Part shown: piece by piece, positions 1-9,416 of the stretch | Layout of the letters: each line of letters opens with the position of its first letter | How positions within the stretch are numbered: position 1 is the stretch's first letter | Assembly: GCF_001831515.1 (NCBI RefSeq) | Contig: NZ_KV825618.1 | Span: 168,305 to 216,948 of the forward strand | DNA from: Corynebacterium sp. HMSC074A01 | GTDB taxonomy: Bacteria; Actinomycetota; Actinomycetes; Mycobacteriales; Mycobacteriaceae | Direction of reading: 5' to 3' | Length of the DNA: 48,644 bases | Position numbers and translations under genes: made by a program | Notes under the pieces: model-generated | Told to the model about the DNA's origin: nothing | The model's input: the letters and a program-made list of their open reading frames with translations, nothing else | Database searches by the model: none

Positions 1-42
1 TTTTCGTCAAAATCAAAAACAGTCATCAGCGCACAAACCGCC

Positions 43-306
43 CTACCGCACCAGCTCCACGCGGTTGTCCCGAAACACCGCCACGACTTTCCGCGTCTCG
101 TCCGCGGGCAGCTGCCAGTCGCAGGCGACCACGCGCGCCGGGTGCGCCTCGCGCAAGAGATCCGCGAGTCCGTCGAGGTTCGTCGGCGCCGGCCGCTCCC
201 TCCCGAACACGGCCACGGAAAGCGCGGCGCACACGTCGGCGACGCTTGCCACCGGCGCCGTCAGGAGTACCGGGTTACGGCTTCGGCCGTGTCCTGTTCT
301 ATACAT
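43..306 (-). CDS. Barstar-family ribonuclease inhibitor
   Basis: This 87-residue protein would act in the cytoplasm by binding and blocking the guanyl-specific ribonuclease encoded just upstream. The centre and C-terminus have the barstar pattern: a leucine-rich helix (LDGLADLLREAH), a strand ending in CDW with an Asp where barstar places its active-site plugging acid, and a final VVAVFRDN strand. The ATG start overlaps the ribonuclease stop by 8 bases, so translation is probably coupled. The first 15 or so residues are Arg-rich and unlike barstar, so the start could lie slightly downstream. The assignment rests on fold-type resemblance plus the partner gene, and the pairing raises confidence. 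Confidence 0.7.
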   Translation of the reverse strand: MYRTGHGRSRNPVLLTAPVASVADVCAALSVAVFGRERPAPTNLDGLADLLREAHPARVVACDWQLPADETRKVVAVFRDNRVELVR

Positions 307-667
307 CGGTCACCTCGCAGAAGGATTCGTAGTGGTCGTCGGTGTAGTACCACACCTCTGGGTCGTCTCCGCCGCCAGTGACGATACGCCGCGCGCCCCG
401 GTGCGACAGCCCAGGCGTGTCCACGGTGTACTCGTGGTAGTAGCCGAGCTCCTCGTCGGGCAGCACGCCTTCGTAGTTGCCGAAGCGCGCGTTGTCGTTG
501 TCGGGGTAGGGGTATGGCCCACCTTCTTGCACGAGCGAGATGGTGTCTCGCGCCTCCGCGGGCAGGTTGTCGCAGGCAGGAACAGAATCAGAGACAGGCG
601 CATCAACAAACGCGCACGCGCTGCAGAGGCCGGCGAGGGCGACGACGAGCTTTTTCACGCCACGCAT
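299..667 (-). CDS. Secreted guanyl-specific ribonuclease (barnase/RNase Sa type)
   Basis: This 122-residue enzyme would cleave RNA after G outside the cell. Residues 1-20 form a signal peptide; Cys15 or Cys18 could be a lipoprotein cysteine, but neither lipobox is canonical. The mature part has the RNase N1/Sa layout: LPAEARDT near 35, PYPY at 51-54, the YYHEY motif with general base Glu79, a GARRIVTG strand with catalytic Arg (93/94), and DHY with catalytic His112. Cys32 and Cys117 sit where RNase Sa has its single disulfide. The ATG is only 23 bp from the divergent dnaG start and has no clear ribosome site, so a leaderless transcript is possible. The barstar-like gene follows immediately. 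Confidence 0.85.
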   Translation of the reverse strand: MRGVKKLVVALAGLCSACAFVDAPVSDSVPACDNLPAEARDTISLVQEGGPYPYPDNDNARFGNYEGVLPDEELGYYHEYTVDTPGLSHRGARRIVTGGGDDPEVWYYTDDHYESFCEVTDV

Positions 668-690
668 TGTTGCACACTACGATTGGGCGC

Positions 691-2583
691 ATGGCAAGGG
701 GCAGGATTCCGGAAAGCGATATCGAGGCGATCCGCGAGCGCGCGGCGATTGAAGAGATCGTCGGCGAGTATGTCCAGCTCAAGCCCGCCGGGCACGACTC
801 GCTGAAGGGACTCAGCCCATTCAAGGACGAGAAGACCCCGAGTTTCCACGTCCGCCCAGCCCGCGGCTACTACCACTGCTTTTCCACGGGCAAGGGTGGC
901 GATGTCTTCAACTTCCTCATGGAGTTGGAGCAGCTGACCTTCCCGGAGGCGGTGGAGGCGGTCGCCGACACGATCGGCTACCACATCAATTACCAGGGCG
1001 GTTCCACGGGCGCGCGCGACGTCAAGCCGGGCACCCGCAAGCGCCTGCTCGCTGCCAACAAGGCGGCGCACGAGTTCTACCGCGAGCAGCTCGAAACCCC
1101 TGAGGCGGAGCCGGGCCGCAACTTCCTGCTGGAGCGCGGCTTCGACAAGGAGCTCATCTACCGCTTCGAGTGCGGCTACGCGCCCGACGGCTGGGACACA
1201 CTCACCAAGCACCTGCTTCGCCGCGGCTTCGAGGTGCAAGAGCTTATCGACGCCGGCATCTCCTCCATGGGCCGCCGCGGCCCCATCGACAAGTTCCGCC
1301 GCCGCCTGATCTGGCCGATCAAGGACGCCGCCGGCAACACGATCGGCTTCGGCGCCCGCAAGCTTTTCGACGATGACCCCATGGGCAAGTACATGAACAC
1401 CCAGGACACCTTGCTCTACCACAAGTCCAAGGTGCTCTTCGGGCTGGATCTGGCCAAGCGCAACATTTCCGAGCGACACCAGACCGTCATCGTGGAGGGC
1501 TACACCGACGTCATGGCCATGCACGCCGCGGGCGTGACCACGGCGGTCGCCTCCTGCGGTACCGCCTTCGGTGCGGAGCACCTCGCCGCCATCCGCCGCC
1601 ACATGCTCGACGACAGCTACTTCCGCGGCGAGCTCATCTACACCTTCGACGGCGACGAGGCCGGCCAGAAGGCTGCGATGCGCGCCTTCGAGGGCGACCA
1701 GCAGTTCACCGGCCAGTCCTTCGTCGCCGTCGCGCCCGAGGGTATGGACCCTTGCGACCTGCGCCTGGCCCAGGGCGATGCGGCCCTGCGTGACCTCGTC
1801 GCCCACCGCGTGCCCATGTTCGAGTTCGTCATCGAGTCGCTGCTCAAGGACTACTCGCTCGATTCCGCTGAAGGCCGGGTGCAAGCTTTACGACGCACCG
1901 TGCCCGTCGTCGCCGCCATCGAAGATCAAGTCCTGCAAAAGGAATACGCGCGCAGATTGGCTGGCTGGGTGGGCTGGCCAAACCCGGACGAAGTCCTCGA
2001 CCAGGTACGCGCCGAGGCGAAGCGCCCGAAGAAGGACCAGCGCCGCGTCGCGGTCAAGCGCGATACAGAAACCGTGGCACCCGGCCAACCGCCCGCGCTG
2101 CAGCCGCCGAACCCGCGGGACCCGATCCTGTGGCCGCAGCGCGAAGCGCTCAAGGTCGCGCTGCAGTACCCGGACAAGGCCGGTACGTATTTCGAGGGCA
2201 TCAACCCGGACGCGTTTACCAACGACGCCTACCGCCAAGTCCGCGAAGCCATCGGCAACGCCGGCGGCCTGGCAGCCGCTGCCGAGCACGGCCCGAACTT
2301 CCTCGCCGCGGTCGCCGGCGAGATGCGCGACTTGGCCGGCCGCAACTTCGTCTCCGAGCTCGCAGTCGAGCCAATCCACGCCGACGACATCGACCGCTAC
2401 GTCGACTCTGTCCTCTCCCGCCTGCAGGAAACCCGGGTAGGCGACCAGATCGCGCAGCTAAAATCTCAACTCGAGCGCATGCGCCCCTCGGAGGAACCGG
2501 AGGCCTACAACGCGCTCTTCTCCGACCTGGTAGCACTCGAGCAGGCGCGCCGGGAGCTCAACGACCGCGCTTCGCGAGCCTAA
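691..2583 (+). CDS. dnaG: DNA primase DnaG
   Basis: This 630-residue protein synthesises RNA primers at the replication fork. The order is an N-terminal CHC2-type region (about 35-95), a catalytic core with the Toprim acid motif EGYTD near residue 269 and DGDEAG at about 320, then a C-terminal helicase-interaction region. The length is normal for the family. The chosen ATG gives the typical actinobacterial N-terminus MARGRIPESDIEAIRERA; upstream in-frame codons overlap the divergent ribonuclease gene. The CHC2 zinc ligands are degenerate: the expected CPFH reads SPFK (Ser42, Lys45), and HCFGCG reads HCFSTG, which keeps Cys63 but has Thr66. Three of four zinc ligands are therefore absent, although the surrounding sequence is intact. 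Confidence 0.97.
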   Translation: MARGRIPESDIEAIRERAAIEEIVGEYVQLKPAGHDSLKGLSPFKDEKTPSFHVRPARGYYHCFSTGKGGDVFNFLMELEQLTFPEAVEAVADTIGYHINYQGGSTGARDVKPGTRKRLLAANKAAHEFYREQLETPEAEPGRNFLLERGFDKELIYRFECGYAPDGWDTLTKHLLRRGFEVQELIDAGISSMGRRGPIDKFRRRLIWPIKDAAGNTIGFGARKLFDDDPMGKYMNTQDTLLYHKSKVLFGLDLAKRNISERHQTVIVEGYTDVMAMHAAGVTTAVASCGTAFGAEHLAAIRRHMLDDSYFRGELIYTFDGDEAGQKAAMRAFEGDQQFTGQSFVAVAPEGMDPCDLRLAQGDAALRDLVAHRVPMFEFVIESLLKDYSLDSAEGRVQALRRTVPVVAAIEDQVLQKEYARRLAGWVGWPNPDEVLDQVRAEAKRPKKDQRRVAVKRDTETVAPGQPPALQPPNPRDPILWPQREALKVALQYPDKAGTYFEGINPDAFTNDAYRQVREAIGNAGGLAAAAEHGPNFLAAVAGEMRDLAGRNFVSELAVEPIHADDIDRYVDSVLSRLQETRVGDQIAQLKSQLERMRPSEEPEAYNALFSDLVALEQARRELNDRASRA

Positions 2584-2669
2584 GCGCGCGTCACGCCCGC
2601 GTCAGATTTTCGTACCAAAACAATCACAACGCCCGTAACGCCAGCCGTACAGGCGTAGATTTTTAGAGT

Positions 2670-3146
2670 ATGACTAAGAAGACGCACGCGGCCCGCATCG
2701 CCGCCCTCTCAGCAGCCCTCACACTTTCCGCTACCTCCGTCGTCGGCACCGGCACCGCGCTCGCGGACGACTCCTTCGACGGCCCCGACTGGACCGGCGG
2801 CTACTACGTCCCCGAGAAGGACTACCCCTACGACCCCGGCTACGCCTCCTACTGGCGCAGCTACAAGGTGATCAAGTTCGGGGATCCGAAGTTCTTCGAC
2901 TACGGTGCCCAAGGCGTGCGCGTGGTAGGCGACTACCCCTCAGACCGCATCCTCTGCGTAGCCAACAAGGGCGGGCAACAGGAGTGCTACGTCAAGGATC
3001 AGAAGATCACGGAGTTCTCCGGCTACCCCAGGACGATCACCACTGACGCAAAGATCGCCCCGTTTGCTCCGGTGATCGGCTTCTTCCTGGCGATTGGCTA
3101 CAAGTTCAACAACCTCGGCACCACCGGCGGGGGCCTGAGCAGCTAG
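2670..3146 (+). CDS. Secreted protein of unknown function
   Basis: This 158-residue protein is not recognised. It opens with a clear Sec signal peptide: KK near the N-terminus, a hydrophobic stretch of Ala/Leu/Ser, and a probable cleavage after TALA around residue 32. The mature part is rich in Tyr, Asp, Pro and Gly at first (GGYYVPEKDYPYDPGYASYW). It contains two Cys (ILCVAN and QECYV), which may form a disulfide, and a hydrophobic segment near the C-terminus (APVIGFFLAIGY). It follows dnaG by 86 bp and is convergent with the next gene. It may belong to the small exported proteins common in corynebacteria; no function is claimed. Confidence 0.75.
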   Translation: MTKKTHAARIAALSAALTLSATSVVGTGTALADDSFDGPDWTGGYYVPEKDYPYDPGYASYWRSYKVIKFGDPKFFDYGAQGVRVVGDYPSDRILCVANKGGQQECYVKDQKITEFSGYPRTITTDAKIAPFAPVIGFFLAIGYKFNNLGTTGGGLSS

Positions 3147-3161
3147 TTTCGCGTCAACAAT

Positions 3162-3186
3162 GGGGGCTGGCAGCAAACCAGCCCCC
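3162..3186. terminator. Stem-loop between convergent genes
   Basis: A nine-base stem GGGGGCTGG/CCAGCCCCC with a seven-base loop sits between the stops of two convergent genes. No U-run follows on either strand, so termination is inferred from position and the strong G+C stem. Confidence 0.5.
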
Positions 3187-3201
3187 GTATATCGCGAGGC
3201 T

Positions 3202-3837
3202 CTACGCGTCCGCGTTCTTGCGGATCGCGTACTCCACCGCATCCAGCGGCAGCGACGAGTCGTACTCGTCGCGCGCCTTCTTCAGCGCGGCGAGGTACTC
3301 GGCGTAGTCCTCTGCCGTCCAGTCCGCGGTCTTTGCCAGCCCGGCCGCGGCGGCGCGCTTGGAGCAGATGATCACCGGCTTCTCGTCTGCGGCCTCCTGC
3401 GGCCCTGCGAGGAAGTACGCCAGGTGCGAGGCGAACTTCGGCGCGAGCCCGGTCCCCACGAGCGCGCCGTAGGCACCAACGGCGTCCTTGCCCTCAATCC
3501 CACGGATTGCCTGCAGTAGCTGGTTCGCGTTGTGCTTGTTGCGCAAGAACTGCTGCAGCTGCAGGACCTGATTGGTCTGGCCTGCGGCAAACGCAAACGC
3601 AGCACCGAGGAAGTCGATGATCTGGTCGCGGTTGTAGCCAGAGTCCACCACGTCCTGCGCGAAGAGGAACACATCGCGGCGGGTCAGCGACGCGGTGGCG
3701 TCGTCGCGGAAGGGTGGGACGCGGCGCAGGTGGTGTGGCCAGCCGGTTTTCCAGCGGATGGGGGAGAAGGTCGACGACGCTGCGGCGACGTCCTCGGCGG
3801 TCGGTTTCTGGGCGGAAAGCGCTTCTGCGATAGTCAT
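3202..3837 (-). CDS. OGG-fold (helix-hairpin-helix) DNA-glycosylase-like protein
   Basis: This 211-residue cytoplasmic protein resembles a little-studied actinobacterial group named for its 8-oxoguanine DNA glycosylase-like fold. Features supporting this are the helical layout, the hairpin-type segment GTGLAPKFASHLAYF near the middle with the Gly-x-x-Pro-Lys spacing seen in that group, a following strand with IICSKRAAAAG, and a C-terminal DAVEYAIRKNA helix. I see no assured catalytic Lys/Asp pair, so glycosylase activity is not demonstrated. The ATG chosen gives MTIAEALSA; the reading frame stays open upstream but would run into the divergent mazG gene. It is a single gene flanked by a convergent hairpin and the divergent mazG. 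Confidence 0.5.
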   Translation of the reverse strand: MTIAEALSAQKPTAEDVAAASSTFSPIRWKTGWPHHLRRVPPFRDDATASLTRRDVFLFAQDVVDSGYNRDQIIDFLGAAFAFAAGQTNQVLQLQQFLRNKHNANQLLQAIRGIEGKDAVGAYGALVGTGLAPKFASHLAYFLAGPQEAADEKPVIICSKRAAAAGLAKTADWTAEDYAEYLAALKKARDEYDSSLPLDAVEYAIRKNADA

Positions 3838-3898
3838 GCGTCTATCCTTGCATGTCCGCACGCGTTGGTGGCAACGCCCCGCGTTTACAATGCGGGGT

Positions 3899-4504
3899 AT
3901 GACTGTGTTGGTGCTTGATGCTAGGTGGCCGCAGATGGTGCCGGTGGACGTTGCGCAAAGGCTCGTGGGTCCGCTGGAGTTTACGGCGGAGGTGCCCATT
4001 TCGGTGCGCTGGTCGCTCAATCCCGCCTCCACGGTGGGCACTCCGTGGCTTGTCACGACCGACCCCGACGACCCCCAGGTGCGCGAGCGCGCGGCAGCCG
4101 GCGAGGAGGTCCTCACCGTGCCCTCCCTGCAGGATCCGGTCGCCGAGGCCGTGCGCGTGATGGCACAGGCCCGCCGCCGGGGCGAGTGGGAGCGCTCGAT
4201 GTCTCACAAGGAACTCGTGCCCTACCTGCGCGAGGAATGCGCCGAGCTCGCCGAAGCAATCGAGTCGGGCGCCAGCGATGAGGAGCTCAAAAAAGAGCTT
4301 TCCGACGTCCTCCTGCAAGTCCTCTTCCACGCCGAAATCGCCGCCGAGCGCGAAGCTTTCAACTTCGCGGACGTCGCGGCGGCGTTCGTAGAAAAGATGC
4401 GTGTACGTGCCCCGTACTTCTTCGACGGTTCGACGGGGCTGGTCGACCTAGAGACGCAGGAGCGCCTCTGGGCCGAGGGCAAGGCCCGCGAGCAGGCCGA
4501 GTAA
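3899..4504 (+). CDS. mazG: Nucleoside triphosphate pyrophosphohydrolase MazG
   Basis: This 201-residue enzyme hydrolyses (d)NTPs to NMP and pyrophosphate, removing aberrant or signalling nucleotides. The C-terminal half is the MazG domain: the helix REECAELAEAIE supplies the EExxE metal site, and ELSDVLLQVLFHAEIAAE supplies the downstream Asp. The first 90 or so residues (MTVLVLDARWPQMVPVD onward) match the extra N-terminal region of mycobacterial MazG (Rv1021), which supports this start. The short actinobacterial form has one MazG domain, not the two of E. coli. The neighbours (porin, lytic transglycosylase, eno) follow the conserved actinobacterial order. Confidence 0.92.
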   Translation: MTVLVLDARWPQMVPVDVAQRLVGPLEFTAEVPISVRWSLNPASTVGTPWLVTTDPDDPQVRERAAAGEEVLTVPSLQDPVAEAVRVMAQARRRGEWERSMSHKELVPYLREECAELAEAIESGASDEELKKELSDVLLQVLFHAEIAAEREAFNFADVAAAFVEKMRVRAPYFFDGSTGLVDLETQERLWAEGKAREQAE

Positions 4505-4511
4505 TTCCGAC

Positions 4512-4928
4512 TTAGCGCGTCGGCAGCGCCGGGATCAGGTTGCGGATCTCCGGCAGACCCGCCTGCGAGGACATCTGGGAGCTCATGGCGATGGCCTGGT
4601 TGAGCGGGGTGACCTCGTCCGGCTTCACAATGCCGCACTCCAGCGCGCGGTCGCCCAGCGTGTTCACGGTCGGCGCAGCAACAAGGCGCAGCGCGGCATC
4701 CTCGCCGACGGCCTTGTTCACGTTGCCCACGAACTCGGAGCGGGTGGTGTTCTCGCCCGCCAGGCCAGCGCCGCGGACGACGGTGCGCAGTGCGTTGCAG
4801 TCCATGGTCTTCACGTTGCCGTTGAGCACGCGGAGGAGCTCGCCGTAGTTGGTCTGCGCGTTGGCGGGTGCGGCGAGCGCGCCGAAGGCGAGTGCGCCAG
4901 CAACGAGGGCGGTGGTGATGCGCTTCAT
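4512..4928 (-). CDS. PorB/PorC-like alpha-helical porin of the mycomembrane
   Basis: This 138-residue precursor has a Sec signal peptide (KRITTALVAGALAFGALAAPANA, cut before QTNY). The mature part of about 114 residues is helical, with two Cys (MDCNALR and LECGIVKPDE) likely to form the disulfide known in corynebacterial PorB. The segment around the second Cys, with an Asp-Arg-Ala before it and Gly-[Leu/Ile]-Val-Lys-x-Asp after it, resembles PorB as I remember it. The position between mazG and the eno-linked transglycosylase is where C. glutamicum carries porB/porC. It should form or regulate an anion-selective channel in the mycolate outer membrane. The ATG at 4928 has an AAAGGA ribosome site. 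The alternative is an unrelated small secreted helical protein. Confidence 0.65.
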   Translation of the reverse strand: MKRITTALVAGALAFGALAAPANAQTNYGELLRVLNGNVKTMDCNALRTVVRGAGLAGENTTRSEFVGNVNKAVGEDAALRLVAAPTVNTLGDRALECGIVKPDEVTPLNQAIAMSSQMSSQAGLPEIRNLIPALPTR

Positions 4929-5107
4929 GGTTTCGTGTCCTTTCGAATGGGTTCTGGGGAAGCGTCGGCCACGAAGCGTGACCGTCCGCGCCACACTTTA
5001 CACGTAACTGGTGTGGCAGGTGTGAATTAAGTGACCGATGTGAAAGCCGAACAGGCTGTTTCCACCCACCGCCAGCGCCTAACCCGGCGTGGGTAAGCTG
5101 TGTCCTC

Positions 5108-5911
5108 ATGACTAACCCCCGCCGCATCGCGAGGGGCTGCGGCTGCGCCGGGCTCCTCGTAGTCATGCTTGCCATCATCTTGGCGATCACCCTTGTGGCG
5201 TGGGTCCTGTCCTTCCTTGGTGAACCATTGCCCGGCCAAACCCGCGAGCCGGTCCCCACCACGATCCCCCCGGCCGCTGCGCAAGCGCCGCCGCTTATTG
5301 ACGTCCACGGTCCCGGCCGCACCGCCGACCAGCTCACCGAATGGGCCGCCCCGATCGCAGACGCCACTGGCATCGACCCCCAGGCTGTGCGCGCCTACGG
5401 CAACGCCGCGCTCATCGCCGCCGAAGCCTGGCCCACCTGCAACATCACGTGGAACACGCTCGCGGGCATCGGCTGGGTGGAAACCCGTCACGGCACCTAT
5501 ACCGGCCACGCCTTCGACCCGGGCCGGCTCAACGACGCGGGTATCGCCGATCCCCACATCATCGGCCCCGCACTCGACGGCTCGGGCAACTTCGCCACCG
5601 TCCACGACACCGACGGCGGGGCACTCGACGGCGACACCGTATACGACCGCGCTTTGGGCCCCATGCAGTTCATCCCGGAGTCATGGCACCACTACGGTCG
5701 CGACGCGGATGGCGACGGCTACCCGAACCCCCAGCAGATCGACGACGCCGCACTCGCCGCCGCTAACCTCCTGTGCGCAAAGGGCGGAGACCTGGCCACC
5801 GAGCAGGGCTGGCGCGCCGCCGTGTTCGGCTACAACAACTCCAACGACTACGTGGCCAAGGTCCGCGACGCCGCAGCGAACTACGCGCTGAACCAGCCCG
5901 CCCGCCGCTAG
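5108..5911 (+). CDS. Membrane-anchored lytic transglycosylase (LpqU-like)
   Basis: This 267-residue enzyme would cleave peptidoglycan glycan strands outside the membrane. A single N-terminal membrane segment (about residues 13-38) is followed by a Pro-rich linker and an SLT-like domain. GIGWVETRHG carries the probable catalytic Glu, and GPMQFIPESWHHYG and AAVFGYNNSNDYV are the usual family blocks. DADGDGYPNPQQIDD forms a Ca-binding-like loop that occurs in this family. The position directly before eno corresponds to lpqU (Rv1022) in mycobacteria. Two Cys directly before the membrane helix (GCGCAG) do not form a standard lipobox, so membrane-helix anchoring is more likely than lipidation. Confidence 0.85.
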   Translation: MTNPRRIARGCGCAGLLVVMLAIILAITLVAWVLSFLGEPLPGQTREPVPTTIPPAAAQAPPLIDVHGPGRTADQLTEWAAPIADATGIDPQAVRAYGNAALIAAEAWPTCNITWNTLAGIGWVETRHGTYTGHAFDPGRLNDAGIADPHIIGPALDGSGNFATVHDTDGGALDGDTVYDRALGPMQFIPESWHHYGRDADGDGYPNPQQIDDAALAAANLLCAKGGDLATEQGWRAAVFGYNNSNDYVAKVRDAAANYALNQPARR

Positions 5912-7285
<1,374 letters not shown>

Positions 7286-7303
7286 GCACCTGCTTGTCGA
7301 CGC

Positions 7304-7337
7304 CCCCTTCGCCCGGCCCCGCGCCGCGGCGAAGGGG
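7304..7337 (+). terminator. Stem-loop after eno
   Basis: A perfect ten-base stem (CCCCTTCGCC/GGCGAAGGGG) with a 14-base G+C-rich loop starts 18 bases after the eno stop. It lacks a U-run, a common condition in high-G+C actinobacteria. Confidence 0.6.
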
Positions 7338-7392
7338 TGCTCGCATGCCTGCACTTTCTTGCAGAATTCTTGGGCGACCCTTGGGGCTTTCT

Positions 7393-7410
7393 GTGTATAA
7401 CGCGATACAC
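7393..7410. promoter_or_regulatory. Inverted repeat and possible -10 upstream of the CAP-domain gene
   Basis: GTGTAT and ATACAC form perfect six-base arms separated by AACGCG, 52 bases before the GTG start of the CAP-domain gene. The left arm overlaps TATAAC (7396-7401), which could be a -10 element. The layout suits a dimeric repressor site over a promoter, but no regulator is identified and one palindrome may be chance. Confidence 0.35.
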
Positions 7411-7462
7411 TTGCGTATGACGCGTCCCGTGTCATTCCTCGTGCCCAGAAAGGCCCACTACC

Positions 7463-9334
7463 GTGTACTCCCGCACCCTTGTCGCTATTGCTACGGCAAC
7501 GTCGCTTACCCTCGCGCTTACCCCGGCCCCGCACGCGCTCGCCCAAGAGCCGGTAACGGCAACTGCCACCGCCAGCATCAACACTGACACTGAGCCTGCG
7601 GAGACATCCCCGCAGTCCTACGAGGATGAGCTCGCCGTGTGGCAAGAGCGCGTCAGTGCCGCGGAACAGGCTGTCACCGAGGCAGAGGCGAAGCTGGCAG
7701 AGGCACAGTCCGCAGAGGACTCCCAACGCGAGCAAGTGGATACCGCATTAGAGGACCTCGAAGCGGCTAAAACACAGCACGCGCAGGCGAAGGCCGAACT
7801 CGCCAAGCTCGACATAGCTGCACTTGAGGCGGCGCAGCAGGACGCGAAGAACGCTGTCGCGGAAGCGGAGCGCACCCTGCGCGAAGCTAACCAGTCCGTC
7901 AGCGACGCACGCGCCGCTCAAGATGCTGCAGACTCCGAGCTCGCTGAGGCGGTTGCCAAGCGCGACGAGCAGCAGCAACTCGTGGACGACACCGAAGATG
8001 CCCTGCGCAAGTTTGCACAGGAGCGCGAGAACGCCACGAATGCGCTCGCAGAGACCAAGCGTCGCGACGAGACGGGGGCGGACTACTCCCAGGACGACTG
8101 GAAACGGCTCACTGCCCAGGCAGTTGAAGAGATGATTAACCAATACCGTCGTGCGCACGGTTTGCATGAGCTTGTTACGCACCCGGTGTACCGGGCGCAG
8201 GCGGAGGCGTGGTCGCGCCAGATGGTGTGGGATTATGACACCACAGGCAGCAAAGAGTCGTTCCGTCACTCTGACGGCGAGACCTGGGGTCATTCGGGCG
8301 AAAACATCATGTACAACTTTGTCGACGACTGGCAGTCCGACCCCGTAACCTGGGATCGCAATTCGTGGCACAACATGCCCTACAAACTCTTCGATGGCTG
8401 GCGTGAGTCCTCTGGTCATAATAAGAACATGCTTTCGCCGACCTCCCAGGGCATGGCGGTTGGCATCGAGGTTGCTCACGACGGCCGCGTTTACGCTACC
8501 ACCATGTTCTTCATCGAGGACACGCGCCTGAAAAATGGTGCGTTCTACTCCGAAGACGGCATGACCACCAAAGCGAAGGCAAGTGGCGAACCGTTTTACC
8601 TGCCTCACGGCGCGATCGAGGTGATGCGGGCCAAGCGGCTGACTAACCCGGAGTACAACCCCGGCGAAGAGCCTTCCTACGCTCTGGTGAATACTTCTGG
8701 CCTGGACAAGTCGCGGGACAAGTCCACCGCACTGGACTCGCGCGTCACGCCCGTTGATTACGACGAAGAGATCAAGGCGCTCAACGCCTACATCGCACTG
8801 GTGGATGCCTACACGGAAAAGATCAACGAATTGATGCCGGAGCGTCAGGCATCGCTCAAGCAGCTTATCGACGCTGCCGCATCCGCCAACCAACACGCAA
8901 CCGACACCGCCGCACGCCTGCGAGACGCACAGGACACGGCCGGTCGCGCCGAGGGAGCATTGAGCAGCGAGCGGACTGCACTCGATGACGCCACCGCGGC
9001 ACTCGAAAACGCGAAGGCCACCCCACGCGAGCCTTTCGAGCAGGCCGTCGCCGATGCTAACGCCGCGGTCAAGGAATCCACTGCCACTGTGGAGCGCCAG
9101 GAGGAAGAACTGGCTGCACGTCAGTCTGCACGCGTGGACGCACAAGCAGCGCTTGACCAAGCCAACGTGGAGCTCAAGCGCGTACAAAGCGAAAAGCCGG
9201 CACCTCCGACGAAAGTAGCGACCGAAGAGGGGAGCAGCACCGCAGGGACCGCAGTTGCCGTCATCGTGGCGCTGCTGGCAATTCTCGCGGCCGGCATCGC
9301 GCTTGCACCACAGCTGGGCATCACGATCGCTTAG
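7463..9334 (+). CDS. Surface CAP/SCP-domain protein between two coiled coils
   Basis: This 623-residue protein has a signal peptide (cut near ALAQE), a long Ala/Glu-rich coiled coil (about 50-210), a CAP domain (about 220-355) and a second coiled coil (about 435-590). It ends in a C-terminal membrane helix (AVIVALLAILAAGIALA) with almost no cytoplasmic tail. CAP hallmarks include MINQYRRAHGL, WGHSGENIM and ESSGHNKNML. The GTG start has an AGAAAGG ribosome site upstream. There is no LPxTG sorting signal, so membrane anchoring is expected. CAP proteins bind or process wall or lipid ligands, and the specific role here is unknown. It lies between eno and the FtsB-like division gene. Confidence 0.85.
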   Translation: MYSRTLVAIATATSLTLALTPAPHALAQEPVTATATASINTDTEPAETSPQSYEDELAVWQERVSAAEQAVTEAEAKLAEAQSAEDSQREQVDTALEDLEAAKTQHAQAKAELAKLDIAALEAAQQDAKNAVAEAERTLREANQSVSDARAAQDAADSELAEAVAKRDEQQQLVDDTEDALRKFAQERENATNALAETKRRDETGADYSQDDWKRLTAQAVEEMINQYRRAHGLHELVTHPVYRAQAEAWSRQMVWDYDTTGSKESFRHSDGETWGHSGENIMYNFVDDWQSDPVTWDRNSWHNMPYKLFDGWRESSGHNKNMLSPTSQGMAVGIEVAHDGRVYATTMFFIEDTRLKNGAFYSEDGMTTKAKASGEPFYLPHGAIEVMRAKRLTNPEYNPGEEPSYALVNTSGLDKSRDKSTALDSRVTPVDYDEEIKALNAYIALVDAYTEKINELMPERQASLKQLIDAAASANQHATDTAARLRDAQDTAGRAEGALSSERTALDDATAALENAKATPREPFEQAVADANAAVKESTATVERQEEELAARQSARVDAQAALDQANVELKRVQSEKPAPPTKVATEEGSSTAGTAVAVIVALLAILAAGIALAPQLGITIA

Positions 9335-9416
9335 CGGAGCGTGCCAGCTGAACCCGAACGCCTGCCCGCGCGCCTTCGCACCCGGGCTACCCGACGGGCT
9401 AAACTCAATTACCACT

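Noticed and set aside
514..690. N-terminal extension of dnaG upstream of 691
   Set aside because: The extra 59 residues are Arg/Gln/His-rich, overlap the divergent ribonuclease gene and are absent from known DnaG proteins.
655..1884. Long minus-strand open frame opposite dnaG
   Set aside because: It is the mirror of the G+C-rich dnaG codon pattern, has low-complexity Val/Leu/Ala/Gly sequence and no family features.
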